NCBI GenBank assembly: GCA_023665905.1
Contig: JAMPDA010000008.1
Span: forward strand, 1-64,000
DNA from: Roseburia sp.
GTDB taxonomy: Bacteria > Bacillota > Clostridia > Christensenellales > Pumilibacteraceae
Direction: 5' to 3'
DNA: 64,000 bases
Under the pieces are notes generated by a model. It did not search any database and was not told the DNA's origin. It was given only the letters and a program-made list of their open reading frames with translations. This document shows positions 34,190-42,455 of the stretch, in pieces. Each line of letters begins with the position of its first letter. The stretch's first letter is position 1. The translations under genes and the position numbers were made by a program.

Positions 34190-36217
34190 TCAGTGATGGA
34201 CTTCTTCGCCGTAAAAGCAATAGCCGTTCTTGGTGCTGAGCTTTACTTCGTACGCCGCCTGCTCCGCCATGTGGAACAGCGTTTCGTAGTCCACTACGCG
34301 GTTTTCGACGCACGCGATGCCCATGCTTATGCTGACTGTAAAGCCCTTGTATTCCTCGGTAAGCCGCGAAAATACGCGCTCGACGTACGAGCGTATGCTC
34401 TCTTTGTATTCGAGGAAGATTATAAACTCGTCGCCGCCCATGCGCGCCACAACGTCGCCGCCGCGCGAGTTCTTTTTGAGTATCCTGCCGATATTCTCGA
34501 GTATCTCGTCGCCGAAAAGGTGTCCGTGCTCGTCATTTGCGATCTTGAAGTTGTCGAGATCGAAAAATATCATTGCGAGCTTTTTGCTCTTACCGGACTC
34601 GAGTATCTTGGTTATGTGCTGTTTTGCGGCGTTGTGATTGAGAAGTCCCGTGCGCGAGTCCTGATTGGCTATGCGCTGCAGATGGCGCATTTCCGTCGTT
34701 TCCTCGTCCACGTCCACTATCTTGCCTATCGCGCCCTCGAAATCGGGCACTTCGCCGTCACCCCAAATGGATTTGACGATTACCTTGTACCACTTTTTAT
34801 TGCCGCCCACATTGAGCAGATACTTTTCCGTCAATATCGAATGTTCGGGCGACGACTCGCGTATCTTCGCCAAAAGCGACACGAAATCGTTCTTGTTGAA
34901 CACGCGGTTGCCGAGCTCGCTGCTCGTGGGATCGAGTATCTTTTCGGGCATGCCCAAATACTCCGCACCCCATTCGGAAAGAACTATCATTTCCGGCATG
35001 GCGTTGTACTCGAAGATTATCTCGTGCGAAAGGTCGGACAAAAATCTGTATTTGAGCCGTTCGCGCTCGAGCAGTTGGACCGTTCTGTTCTGCACGTCCG
35101 TGCCGCCGAGCTTGACCATCTGCTCAGCCGCACTGCGCAGGCTCTTTTCGGTCGCCTTGCCGAACGACACCACGTCCATTTCTTTTTTAAGGTCGTCCGC
35201 GACTTCCGTAAGACATTCTATGAGCAGCGGATTGAACGCGCCGCACTCGCCGTTAAGGATCATCTGCACGGCTTCTTCGGGCGCAAACGCGTCCTTGTAC
35301 ACGCGCTTGCTCGTAAGCGCGTCGTACACGTCGGCAAGCGCCACGACCTGCGCCGCAATGGGAATGTCGTCGCCCTTGAGCCCGTCGGGATAGCCGCCGC
35401 CGTCGTAACGCTCGTGGTGCCAGCGGCAGATCTCGTAACCGACGCGAATGAGCTGTTCGTCGTTGCGGAACGGAATGTTGTCGAGCATTTTCGCACCCTC
35501 GACGGTGTGAGTCTTCATTATCTCGAATTCTTCCTTGGTGAGCCGCCCCGGCTTGTTGATTATCTCCGACGGAATGGATATCTTGCCTATGTCGTGCAGC
35601 GCCGAAGCATTGCAGATTATATGTATGTCGTCGGCGGATATCGCGTACTTATCCGTCTTTTTGAGGAGCTGTTTTAATATCATCTCGGTAAAGGTATAGA
35701 CGTGCAGCACGTGCAAACCGCTCTCCCCGTTGCGGAACTCGACGATGTGCGACAGTATTTCCACCATCAGGCGATTGCTCTTTTCTTTTTCGTAGATCTG
35801 ATCGGAAAGCATGTTCGCCATGTCGCTTTGACGGAGCGAAAGCATGTAGTTGCTCGCCACGCGGTGCTTGACGGTGCGCTCGTCAAACGGCCTGCTTATG
35901 TAGTCCACCGCGCCGAGGTCGTACGCCCTGTCTATGTACGAAAATCCCGTTTCCGCGGATATCATGATGACCGGTATGCTCTTAATCCAGCCGCGCTGGT
36001 TCATGAGCGCCAGCACTTCGAAACCGTCCATGATCGGCATGACGATATCGAGCAGCATAAGCGAAATATCGAGCTCGTGCTCTTGAAGTATCGCCATGGC
36101 TTCCATGCCGTTTTCCGCTTCCATGATGTCGAACTCGCCCGAAAGCATGTCCGAAAGCAGCGAGCGGTTAAGCTCCGAATCGTCCACCACCAGAATCTTC
36201 TTTTTGGAATTGCTCAT
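34190..36217 (-). CDS. Response regulator with HD-GYP and GGDEF domains
   Basis: 675 residues from the ATG at 36217 (GAGGAG upstream). Order: REC domain (about 7-125) with VVDDSE and phospho-acceptor Asp57 in LLDIVMP; HD-GYP phosphodiesterase (about 165-350) with ALHDIGKIS, WHHERYDGGGYPDG and a VVALADVYDAL end; a PAS-like region (about 380-510); and a GGDEF cyclase (about 515-665) with the intact MGGDEF catalytic loop. It can in principle both make and degrade cyclic-di-GMP, and the balance could be set by phosphorylation. The next gene is Hpt, then a coiled-coil protein. Its own promoter lies 88-116 nt upstream. Confidence 0.92.
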   Translation of the reverse strand: MSNSKKKILVVDDSELNRSLLSDMLSGEFDIMEAENGMEAMAILQEHELDISLMLLDIVMPIMDGFEVLALMNQRGWIKSIPVIMISAETGFSYIDRAYDLGAVDYISRPFDERTVKHRVASNYMLSLRQSDMANMLSDQIYEKEKSNRLMVEILSHIVEFRNGESGLHVLHVYTFTEMILKQLLKKTDKYAISADDIHIICNASALHDIGKISIPSEIINKPGRLTKEEFEIMKTHTVEGAKMLDNIPFRNDEQLIRVGYEICRWHHERYDGGGYPDGLKGDDIPIAAQVVALADVYDALTSKRVYKDAFAPEEAVQMILNGECGAFNPLLIECLTEVADDLKKEMDVVSFGKATEKSLRSAAEQMVKLGGTDVQNRTVQLLERERLKYRFLSDLSHEIIFEYNAMPEMIVLSEWGAEYLGMPEKILDPTSSELGNRVFNKNDFVSLLAKIRESSPEHSILTEKYLLNVGGNKKWYKVIVKSIWGDGEVPDFEGAIGKIVDVDEETTEMRHLQRIANQDSRTGLLNHNAAKQHITKILESGKSKKLAMIFFDLDNFKIANDEHGHLFGDEILENIGRILKKNSRGGDVVARMGGDEFIIFLEYKESIRSYVERVFSRLTEEYKGFTVSISMGIACVENRVVDYETLFHMAEQAAYEVKLSTKNGYCFYGEEVHH

Positions 36218-36304
36218 AAAACTCCTCGATGAATGTAAAAAATACGCCTGCAAATGCGATATTGCGGCACGCGGCGACGCTATGCCACATGCCACCGATT
36301 AAGT

Positions 36305-36333
36305 ATTATAGCGCATAAGCACATATTTGTCAA
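36305..36333 (-). promoter_or_regulatory. Promoter of the REC/HD-GYP/GGDEF unit
   Basis: Minus strand TTGACA (36333-36328), 17-nt spacer, TATAAT (36310-36305): a perfect consensus. The leader is about 80 nt. Confidence 0.88.
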
Positions 36334-36380
36334 CTTATTTTACGGGTATGCGACCTATAATAGCGGTCAAACGCTTTACG

Positions 36381-36421
36381 CAAAAAACGGGACGCGGAGT
36401 TTACACCCCCGTATCCCGTTA
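36381..36421 (-). terminator. Terminator after the exporter operon
   Basis: On the minus strand AACGGGATACGGGGG pairs with CTCCGCGTCCCGTT and is followed by TTTTTTG. Its arms closely resemble the terminator at 42408-42443. Confidence 0.8.
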
Positions 36422-36454
36422 GATGTAAAATTTGCGGGTCGGCGCGCGCTACCG

Positions 36455-37249
36455 TTACACCAAATCGGTCTTAGCGAGAATAACGTTACTCGCCGCGCCC
36501 GCTCCGACGGCGAACAGCGCGCCGCCGGCAAGGCACATTATCACGTTCAAAAACCCTGCGTCGAGAGGTGCGATCATGGGTATCATGGTGTACAGCAGCA
36601 TGCCTGCCGCGAGCGAGCCGAGAATTGAAATCCAAAGCTTCTGTTTTGCCACGACAGCCAAAATAAGCGGAACGGCGACGAATATCGCCGTCATGAATAT
36701 TTTGGAGAACAAGCACGCCGCAACGCCGCCGGCGCCGAAACCCGTCGTATCGAACGGGAGCCCTGCTATCCCGCTGCCTATCAAAACACCTATAAAGAAG
36801 CACAGCGCCATTATAACGCCGCCGACGTAACAGACGACGCTTTTGGAAATGACATAGTCAAGCTTTTTTGCGCGAACGGCAAACAGGTTTTTCGCATAGC
36901 CGCTTTTAAAATCGTCCGCCACGAAAATGCAGACGAAAACAGGGATAAGGAAGAACAGCATGTTCATATTGCACATGCCCGTCAGATCCATCGACATTCC
37001 CGTTCCGGAAAGCGAGCCTATCGCCTGCCACGCGTTGGTGAAGCCTTCCGTTGCCGTTTCCGCGCCCGTCGTCGGGTCCGCCGTCGCGCCGCCCATAAAC
37101 GAAGTCATCGCCAAAAAGAGTATGGGCAGCGCAAGGCTGACGCCTGCCATTATGTACACAAGCGGCATTGTGAACATTCGCCTGAAGTCCACTTTGAACA
37201 TGCCGAGTAACCGACCGCGAAAAGTCTGTTTTTCAAATTGCGCTTCCAT
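36455..37249 (-). CDS. ABC-2 type permease (exporter 1)
   Basis: 264 residues with six predicted membrane segments: about 26-48, 100-120, 135-158, 168-190, 202-225 and 236-258. A cytoplasmic N-terminus of about 25 residues begins with a Phe-rich amphipathic stretch (FRGRLLGMFKVDFRRMF). It resembles the EcsB/NatB/lantibiotic-immunity-type permeases. Its start overlaps the end of the ATPase gene (37233) by 17 nt. The second permease (38161-38985) shares the KVDFRRMF/GVDFYRLF start and the KSGYVKQLF-like loop, so the two pairs are a duplication. Confidence 0.85.
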   Translation of the reverse strand: MEAQFEKQTFRGRLLGMFKVDFRRMFTMPLVYIMAGVSLALPILFLAMTSFMGGATADPTTGAETATEGFTNAWQAIGSLSGTGMSMDLTGMCNMNMLFFLIPVFVCIFVADDFKSGYAKNLFAVRAKKLDYVISKSVVCYVGGVIMALCFFIGVLIGSGIAGLPFDTTGFGAGGVAACLFSKIFMTAIFVAVPLILAVVAKQKLWISILGSLAAGMLLYTMIPMIAPLDAGFLNVIMCLAGGALFAVGAGAASNVILAKTDLV

Positions 37250-38150
37250 CGCGTTTATTCTCCTTCATCAAGTCGATATAGTATTCTTCGAGGCTGATTT
37301 TGTCCGTCTTTATTTCCGTCACGATTATATTACTGTCGTACAGATACTTTACGATCTCGTCCGGTTCCGCGCCGTCGTAGACGCGGATATATCCGCTTTC
37401 GTCCGTTTCCGCTCGCGCATATTTGCGCGCCAGCACGGACTTTGCATGCTCCGCGCTGTCGGCTTTTAGCGCGACGAAAGTGCGGCAGTTTGCGTTCAGT
37501 TCCTCGGCGGTCATTTCGGCTATCATCTTGCCGCCGCGAACTATGCCGTAATGGGTGGCTATCTTTTCGAGCTCGCCCAAGATGTGCGAGGATATAACGA
37601 CGGTGCAGTCGTAGTTTTTCGTTATGTCGATAAGCACCTCGCGCATGATGCGCATGCCGTCGGCGTCGAGCCCGTTTATAGGCTCGTCGAGAACGAGCAG
37701 TTTGGGGTCGCCAAGAAGCGCGAACGCTATCCCGATGCGCTGTTTCATGCCCAAAGAACAGTTTTTGAACTTGTTGCCTGCCGAGCCTTCCATGCGCACG
37801 GTTTTGAGAACTTTCCGCACCTTCTCCTTTGCGTTTGAGATTTGCAGATTTGCCGCCTGCAAAAGCATATTGTTCCACACGCTGTAATTGGGAAAGCACC
37901 CGGGCGCTTCTATAAGCACGCCTACTTTAGCCCTAACGTCGGGGTCGGCATAGTCGCGCCCGAACAGCTTTATACTGCCGCCGCGCGGCACAAGCAGTCC
38001 GCAAATGAGTTTTTCCGTAGTCGATTTGCCCGAGCCGTTTTCGCCTATAAAGCCGTATATCGCGCCCTGCGGCACAGTCATGTTCAGCCCGTTCACCGCC
38101 TGCTTATCGCCGAAGTTTTTACTTAAATTCCTTATTTCTATCGCGTTCAT
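37233..38150 (-). CDS. ABC transporter ATPase (exporter 1)
   Basis: 305 residues. Walker A GENGSGKS at about 37-44, Q-loop, signature NCSLGMKQRIGIA, Walker B LLVLDEPINGLD and switch histidine SSHIL place it with the BcrA/NatA-type drug or peptide exporter ATPases. The C-terminal about 85 residues resemble the accessory domain of that group. A GAGAGG site precedes the ATG. It partners the overlapping permease gene. The paralogue at 38986-39888 is closely similar throughout. Confidence 0.93.
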   Translation of the reverse strand: MNAIEIRNLSKNFGDKQAVNGLNMTVPQGAIYGFIGENGSGKSTTEKLICGLLVPRGGSIKLFGRDYADPDVRAKVGVLIEAPGCFPNYSVWNNMLLQAANLQISNAKEKVRKVLKTVRMEGSAGNKFKNCSLGMKQRIGIAFALLGDPKLLVLDEPINGLDADGMRIMREVLIDITKNYDCTVVISSHILGELEKIATHYGIVRGGKMIAEMTAEELNANCRTFVALKADSAEHAKSVLARKYARAETDESGYIRVYDGAEPDEIVKYLYDSNIIVTEIKTDKISLEEYYIDLMKENKRDGSAI

Positions 38151-38160
38151 AATTCACCTC

Positions 38161-38985
38161 TCAATATACGTCGCGTTTATAGAGAATAAGCAAGCCGAGT
38201 ATGTTATATATGACCGCCCAGGTCACCGAACACGCGAGGCATATTACGACCGCCGCAAAACTCGAGGAAAGACAGGCATACACCGACGAGCCGTAAAGGA
38301 ATATGTTGAGCGCGGTCGAATTGCCGACGAGCGCCGCCGCGCCGATGACGGGTATACCCGTGCCGAGTACAAAGCAAAGCGCAATCGAAATGCCGAACTT
38401 ACTGCGGAATATCACGTTGATAAACGTGTACAGGCTTGCCCAGCCCAAGCTCATTATCATTTTGCCGAGTATGGCGCAGACGAGCGAGCCGGCATTTACG
38501 GTAAACGGCAACCCCGTCATTGCGCCGGAAAGCGTGCCGCCGATAAAATATGTTACGCACATGCACGCCATGGAAAACGCGCCGAGAAGCGACTTGCTCA
38601 TCATATAATCCTGCTTTTTCGCGTGCGTCGTGAACAGCTGCTTGACGTAGCCGCTTTTATAGTCGTGCCCTATGAATATCGAAACCATTATTCCGCCGAA
38701 AATAAACACCATGTTCATGTTGGCGTATTCGCCCATATCGCCGACGACGTACAGCGGACGGGAAGCCGCGATTATCTGCCAAGCGTTGGTGAACATACCC
38801 GCCGCCTCACCCGTCGCCTCGCCCGTCGCGCCCATGGAAACGAGCGCGGGGATAACTGCGGCAATGCCGAGAAAAATATAAAACAGCGGAGTGTGGAACA
38901 ATCGATAAAAGTCCACGCCGAGCATACCTTTCAGCCGCTTGAAAAACGACGGCGACTCGAACTTTATTTCGCGCGTACTTTCCAT
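38161..38985 (-). CDS. ABC-2 type permease (exporter 2)
   Basis: 274 residues with about six membrane segments and an extracytoplasmic loop after the first one rich in Gly, Ala, Glu and Thr. Family features match exporter 1. It starts directly after the stop of its ATPase (38986) with an AGGGGG site inside that stop region, so the pair is translationally coupled. A substrate cannot be read from the sequence. Antibiotic or peptide efflux is likely from the family and from the TetR regulator nearby. Confidence 0.85.
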   Translation of the reverse strand: MESTREIKFESPSFFKRLKGMLGVDFYRLFHTPLFYIFLGIAAVIPALVSMGATGEATGEAAGMFTNAWQIIAASRPLYVVGDMGEYANMNMVFIFGGIMVSIFIGHDYKSGYVKQLFTTHAKKQDYMMSKSLLGAFSMACMCVTYFIGGTLSGAMTGLPFTVNAGSLVCAILGKMIMSLGWASLYTFINVIFRSKFGISIALCFVLGTGIPVIGAAALVGNSTALNIFLYGSSVYACLSSSFAAVVICLACSVTWAVIYNILGLLILYKRDVY

Positions 38986-39888
38986 TTATATATCCCCCTG
39001 TTTACTCATGAGCTCGATATAGTATTCTTCCAAACCGACCCTGTTCTTTTGCACTTCCGTGACGGCGTGCCCGTTTTCGAGCAGATATCTTACGATAGCC
39101 GCCGTGTCGTCCACGTCGTAAACGCGCAAATAATCTTCTTCCGCTTGGACATTGCCGAACTTCTTTTGCAATAACATTTTCGCGCCGTTCATATCTTTCG
39201 TTTTGAGCGAAACGAACACGCGCGCACGGGCATCCATTTCGGCGGCGGAAAGTTCCTGTATCATCTTGCCCTGACGAATAATGCCGTAGTGCGTTGCTAT
39301 CTTTTCGAGCTCGCCCAAGATGTGCGACGAAATGAGCACGGTGCAGTTATAGTTCTGCGTAATGTCCACAAGTATCTCGCGCATGATCCTCATGCCGTCC
39401 GAATCGAGCCCGTTGATAGGCTCGTCCAAAATGAGAAGCGCCGGACTTCCGAGCAACGCCATAGCGATGCCGATGCGCTGTTTCATGCCGAGCGAGCAGC
39501 TTTTGAATTTGATTTTCGCGTTATCTTCCATGCGCACGATTTTAAGTACGCGGTTGATTTCTTCCGCGCGATTAGTCAAGCCGAGATTTATGGCTTGCAT
39601 CATCAGGTTCGCCCACACGCTCGAATTGGGGAAACAGCCCGCGTTTTCTATGAGCGCGCCCACGCGAACGCGCACGCCTGCGTCGGTGTACGACTTTCCG
39701 AACAGCTTGATATCGCCGCCGTCGGGCACAAGGTGTCCGCAGATAAGTTTTTCGGTGGTCGATTTTCCGCTGCCGTTTTCGCCGATAAAGCCGTATATCG
39801 CGCCCTGCGGCACCGTCATATTAAACCCGTCGAGCGCGTACATGCCGCGAAAGCTCTTAGACAGGTTTCTGATCTCTATTGCGTTCAT
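38986..39888 (-). CDS. ABC transporter ATPase (exporter 2)
   Basis: 300 residues. Walker A GENGSGKS, signature SCSLGMKQRIGIA, Walker B LLILDEPINGLD and the His switch SSHIL are all intact. It is closely similar to the 37233-38150 ATPase, with the same MNAIEIRNLSK start. A CGGAG site precedes the ATG. With four genes arranged ATPase-permease-ATPase-permease and gaps of 10 nt or fewer within pairs, the array is one operon derived by tandem duplication. Confidence 0.93.
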   Translation of the reverse strand: MNAIEIRNLSKSFRGMYALDGFNMTVPQGAIYGFIGENGSGKSTTEKLICGHLVPDGGDIKLFGKSYTDAGVRVRVGALIENAGCFPNSSVWANLMMQAINLGLTNRAEEINRVLKIVRMEDNAKIKFKSCSLGMKQRIGIAMALLGSPALLILDEPINGLDSDGMRIMREILVDITQNYNCTVLISSHILGELEKIATHYGIIRQGKMIQELSAAEMDARARVFVSLKTKDMNGAKMLLQKKFGNVQAEEDYLRVYDVDDTAAIVRYLLENGHAVTEVQKNRVGLEEYYIELMSKQGDI

Positions 39889-39945
39889 ATCGTTTACTCC
39901 GAACGGTCGATATATCCGAATATCGAATTGTCCGAAAACCGACGC

Positions 39946-40626
39946 TTATTCTTCCGCATCGTCGCTTTCGGAAACGGCGACGGAATACTCGCCGTCCAAG
40001 CCCTTTGCCTTTAAAAACTCGTTGAACGCCGCAACAAGACTTTCCGCGCTCAATTCTTCCGCGTCGATATCGGCTACGGGTTTTTCGGCGCGAGCGTGCG
40101 CCGTCGCGCCTGCAATGCTCGCCTGCGTCTGCGCGCGCGACTTTGCGATCTGCGCCGCCGTTCTTGCGTTCGCTTCTTTTGCGCTGTTTTTCATGTTTTC
40201 GATAATGAGCTTGCATTTAGCCTTAAAGCCTTTGGTGTGTATCAGCTCCGCGAACTCGGCGTTTTCTTCCGCCGACTTCGCCTTTGCCGCACGAAAATCC
40301 GCCTTGTCCTTTTCGTGCTGCTTGCGCGCATTTTCGCCCATGTTCGAGAATGCGATCTTGAACTTTTTAAAGACGTTCTTTTCGCGTAAAAATTCCCCGA
40401 ATTGCTCGTTGAGTTCGAGCATTTCCCGCTCGATCTGTTGCTGTGTCTTTTCCATACCTTTGCTCCTTCGCCTTACGGCTTCGTTATTTTTTTGAGAGTG
40501 GCGGAGCAGTATTTGCATACGCTCGCCGTGTGTCTTTGCCCGCGCGAACTCGTCGAAGTCCGCTTCGGTTATTACCGGCGGTTCCCCTTCGAGTTCTCTG
40601 TATGTAATGACGATCTTCTTTTCCAC
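39946..40626 (-). CDS. Coiled-coil protein of unknown function, GTG start
   Basis: 226 residues from the GTG at 40626, which has AGGA 7 nt upstream; the open frame extends 19 codons further into a repeat element (B1), so the start is placed here. The middle (about 55-170) is a long, charged coiled coil with many Lys, Glu and Ala. The ends are acidic. No signal peptide or membrane segment. It is encoded just upstream of the exporter genes (57-nt gap) and may be co-transcribed with them. Its upstream region lies within repeat B1, so its promoter may come from that repeat. Confidence 0.65.
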   Translation of the reverse strand: MEKKIVITYRELEGEPPVITEADFDEFARAKTHGERMQILLRHSQKNNEAVRRRSKGMEKTQQQIEREMLELNEQFGEFLREKNVFKKFKIAFSNMGENARKQHEKDKADFRAAKAKSAEENAEFAELIHTKGFKAKCKLIIENMKNSAKEANARTAAQIAKSRAQTQASIAGATAHARAEKPVADIDAEELSAESLVAAFNEFLKAKGLDGEYSVAVSESDDAEE

Positions 40627-40647
40627 GGTTGTTCCTGAAAAATTTTT

Positions 40648-40923
40648 GATTCGAGGAGCATTTTTGCCCGCTTGCGCAATCACAGATTGAATAGTTATTT
40701 ATTACGTATTCTATCGAAGTGAGTGGTAAGCAATGGGTCGCGCAGCATTTGGCTGCCGACGACGACAAATTTGGTGTACTTACCATACAAGTAGATTTGC
40801 GCGCTTGCGCAAGCAAATCTGCGCCGTATGGGCAACCGAAAGTTATACCCCGCGGCTTGCCGCGGAAAGCGTGCGAAGCACGCGGGTCCAGGGCTTGCCC
40901 TGGGGTATAATACCTAATTTATT
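40648..40923 (-). repeat. B-family interspersed repeat, copy 1
   Basis: Read on the minus strand it starts AATAAATTAGGTATTATACC and ends near GCTCCTCGAATC, the same frame of words as copies at 55604 and 59748. Inside are several GC-rich palindromes such as CCAGGGCAAGCCCTGG and CGCGTGCTTCGCACGC. Outer words AAATTAGGTATTATACC and the inner GGTGTACTTACC/CACCAAATTT are inverted. It separates the unknown gene at 40626 from tetR. Confidence 0.7.
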
Positions 40924-40938
40924 AGAAATCGTTATTTG

Positions 40939-40967
40939 TTGATTTCTTGTTTACATTGTAGTACAAT
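40939..40967 (+). promoter_or_regulatory. tetR promoter with a palindromic operator candidate
   Basis: TTGATT (40939-40944), 17-nt spacer, TACAAT (40962-40967). A perfect 13-nt palindrome ATTGTAGTACAAT (40955-40967) covers the -10 box, a typical place for TetR autorepression. Confidence 0.7.
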
Positions 40968-41036
40968 ACAACGGAAAAGTGAACAACACAAAATTCGACT
41001 TGTGTCGATTTCTGAAATCATTTCGAGGGGATAACC

Positions 41037-41615
41037 ATGAACAGATCGGAAGCGAAGTTCCACAACACGGCGGTAAAGCTCGACAGAGCATTTATAGAAT
41101 TATTGGACACGAGGGAATTTTCGGAGATATCCGTCAAGGACGTTTGCGAAAAGGCGGGCGTAAACCGCTCGACGTTTTACTTGCATTACGAAAACACTTA
41201 CGACCTGCTTAAAGAAACGCAAGACTATATTATGGAAAAATTTTGGGATAGCTTCGACGGCAAATCTCTTTCCAAGGACCTGACGAACGTGCCTGTCGAA
41301 GAACTGAATTTTATTTCGCCCGAATATCTCATGCCGTATTTGGAATTTATAAAGCAAAACAAATTCCTGTTCAAAGTATATATGCAAAATCTAAACAGCT
41401 TCGACAGCAACGCGACGAGCGGCTTTTTTCTCAACGAAGTTTTTATCCCCATTCTCGAAAAGAACGGCGTTACGGATAAAACCGTCGCGGACTACATGAT
41501 GAGATACTATTTGACGGGCATCACCGCCGTTGTTTCGGAATGGGTAAGGCGCGACTGCGCAGACGAAATGCTGTTTATATGCGAAATAATAAGCGCGTGC
41601 GTCCGTCCGGCGTAA
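41037..41615 (+). CDS. TetR-family transcriptional regulator
   Basis: 192 residues. The helix-turn-helix at about 20-60 is typical: ISVKDVCEKAGVNRSTFYLHYENTYDLL. The C-terminal ligand domain is unlike any I can name. An AGGGGA site lies 5 nt before the ATG. It is separated from the exporter operon by repeat B1 and oriented away from it. Its own promoter carries a palindrome over the -10 box, so self-repression is likely, and control of the neighbouring exporters is an inference from position. Confidence 0.9.
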   Translation: MNRSEAKFHNTAVKLDRAFIELLDTREFSEISVKDVCEKAGVNRSTFYLHYENTYDLLKETQDYIMEKFWDSFDGKSLSKDLTNVPVEELNFISPEYLMPYLEFIKQNKFLFKVYMQNLNSFDSNATSGFFLNEVFIPILEKNGVTDKTVADYMMRYYLTGITAVVSEWVRRDCADEMLFICEIISACVRPA

Positions 41616-41640
41616 AGTTTTCGGCGCGCTCGATACCGAA

Positions 41641-42108
41641 TTACGCAAACAAATTTACGATGTGCTTGCGCTTTTTAACTGCGTACAGATACGTCTTATA
41701 CGCGCCGCTGTTTTTCCTCTGCTCCACCCAAAATAAAACCAAGTCGCTTCGGTCTATCATTGCAAGGTTGCGATAATATATCGCAGTATACCAATAATCG
41801 AATAATTTTGTCGGGCACTCCAACGCCTCGTACTCTTTTCGGATAAACCACCGCGGCGGCTTTCTAAGCTGCTTATCGAGCGCAAAACAAAAAACCCTTT
41901 TGATGTCGAGCTGCGGCTCGGCGTTTTTCTTTTCGGTCACAAGGTCGTAGCACAGACCGTCGAAATCGCTCCTGCCGCCGAACAGGAATGTCCGAACGCC
42001 GTCCGCCACCGCTCTGTCTATCTCCGCTCTCGTCCTTGCTATGAGATCGTCGGTTATATCGACATCGGAATGTCCGAAACACGAGCAAGTCTTTTCTGCC
42101 GTTTCCAT
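41641..42108 (-). CDS. SLOG-fold protein (YpsA/DUF1273-like)
   Basis: 155 residues. CFGHSDVDITDD and FLFGGRSDFDGLCYDLV match the nucleotide-binding loops of the SLOG superfamily, which includes YpsA, LOG-like and DprA-like Rossmann proteins. The C-terminal part DRSDLVLFWVEQRKNSGAYKTYLYAVKK follows the same family pattern. A possible role is binding of a nucleotide-derived ligand. Its ATG touches the T-run of a strong terminator hairpin, and the only ribosome binding site candidate (GGGAG) lies inside that hairpin's 3' arm. Expression should thus depend on read-through or refolding. Confidence 0.8.
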   Translation of the reverse strand: METAEKTCSCFGHSDVDITDDLIARTRAEIDRAVADGVRTFLFGGRSDFDGLCYDLVTEKKNAEPQLDIKRVFCFALDKQLRKPPRWFIRKEYEALECPTKLFDYWYTAIYYRNLAMIDRSDLVLFWVEQRKNSGAYKTYLYAVKKRKHIVNLFA

Positions 42109-42137
42109 AAAAAATGTCGCTCCCGAAGGAACGACAT
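42109..42137 (-). terminator. Terminator or attenuator adjoining the SLOG start codon
   Basis: On the minus strand ATGTCGTTCC, TTCG, GGAGCGACAT form a 10-bp hairpin (42137-42114) with a UUCG tetraloop and one G-U pair, followed by TTTTTT (42114-42109) and immediately by the SLOG ATG. Confidence 0.85.
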
Positions 42138-42299
42138 TATAGCATACCGTCCCTTTGAATGCGACTTCAATTTAGCTATCTCCGAGGAAACAAGACTACC
42201 GGGCGATATAACTACCGACATTAAGTCTTGTGTCCTCAATAAAAAAATATACTACTCCCTTTCGAGAGCGGAGATAATCATTCTTAAATTGAAGTCGCA
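42114..42299 (-). ncRNA. Three-way-junction structured RNA upstream of the SLOG gene
   Basis: The outer stem pairs 42286-42300 with 42159-42173: 15 perfect base pairs, with the RNA 5' end at the predicted transcription start. An inner stem TATCTCCG (42276-42269) pairs with 42184-42177. Two hairpins sit in the junction: CTCUC/GGGAG with a GAAA tetraloop (42268-42255) and a 14-bp stem with one mismatch (42237-42224 with 42197-42184; one position is shared with the inner stem). A 3' tail of about 20 nt leads to the terminator. It has its own promoter (42305-42333), so it is a free-standing RNA or a leader, about 190 nt. Possible identities are a riboswitch or other leader RNA, or a 6S-like RNA. 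None is proven. Confidence 0.7.
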
Positions 42300-42304
42300 T
42301 AGCT

Positions 42305-42333
42305 ATTATAGCACCTTTCATATAAAATATCAA
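42305..42333 (-). promoter_or_regulatory. Promoter of the structured RNA
   Basis: Minus strand TTGATA (42333-42328), 17-nt spacer, TATAAT (42310-42305). The predicted start at about 42299 coincides with the first paired base of the RNA. A second TATAAT-like box (42141-42136) lies just before the terminator, without a -35 box. Confidence 0.85.
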
Positions 42334-42407
42334 GGATTATCGATATCTGAAATTTAAAAGCCGCCATGCAAAATGACGATATCGCAAGCCACGCACATTC
42401 TTCAACG

Positions 42408-42443
42408 CAAAAAACGGGACACGGTGTTACCCGTATCCCGTTT
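42408..42443 (-). terminator. Terminator after the phage holin gene
   Basis: Minus strand AACGGGATACGG and CCGTGTCCCGTT form a 12-bp stem followed by TTTTTTG, at the end of the phage module operon. It is similar in sequence to the terminator at 36381-36421. Confidence 0.85.
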
Positions 42444-42455
42444 GCATTGCGGCGG

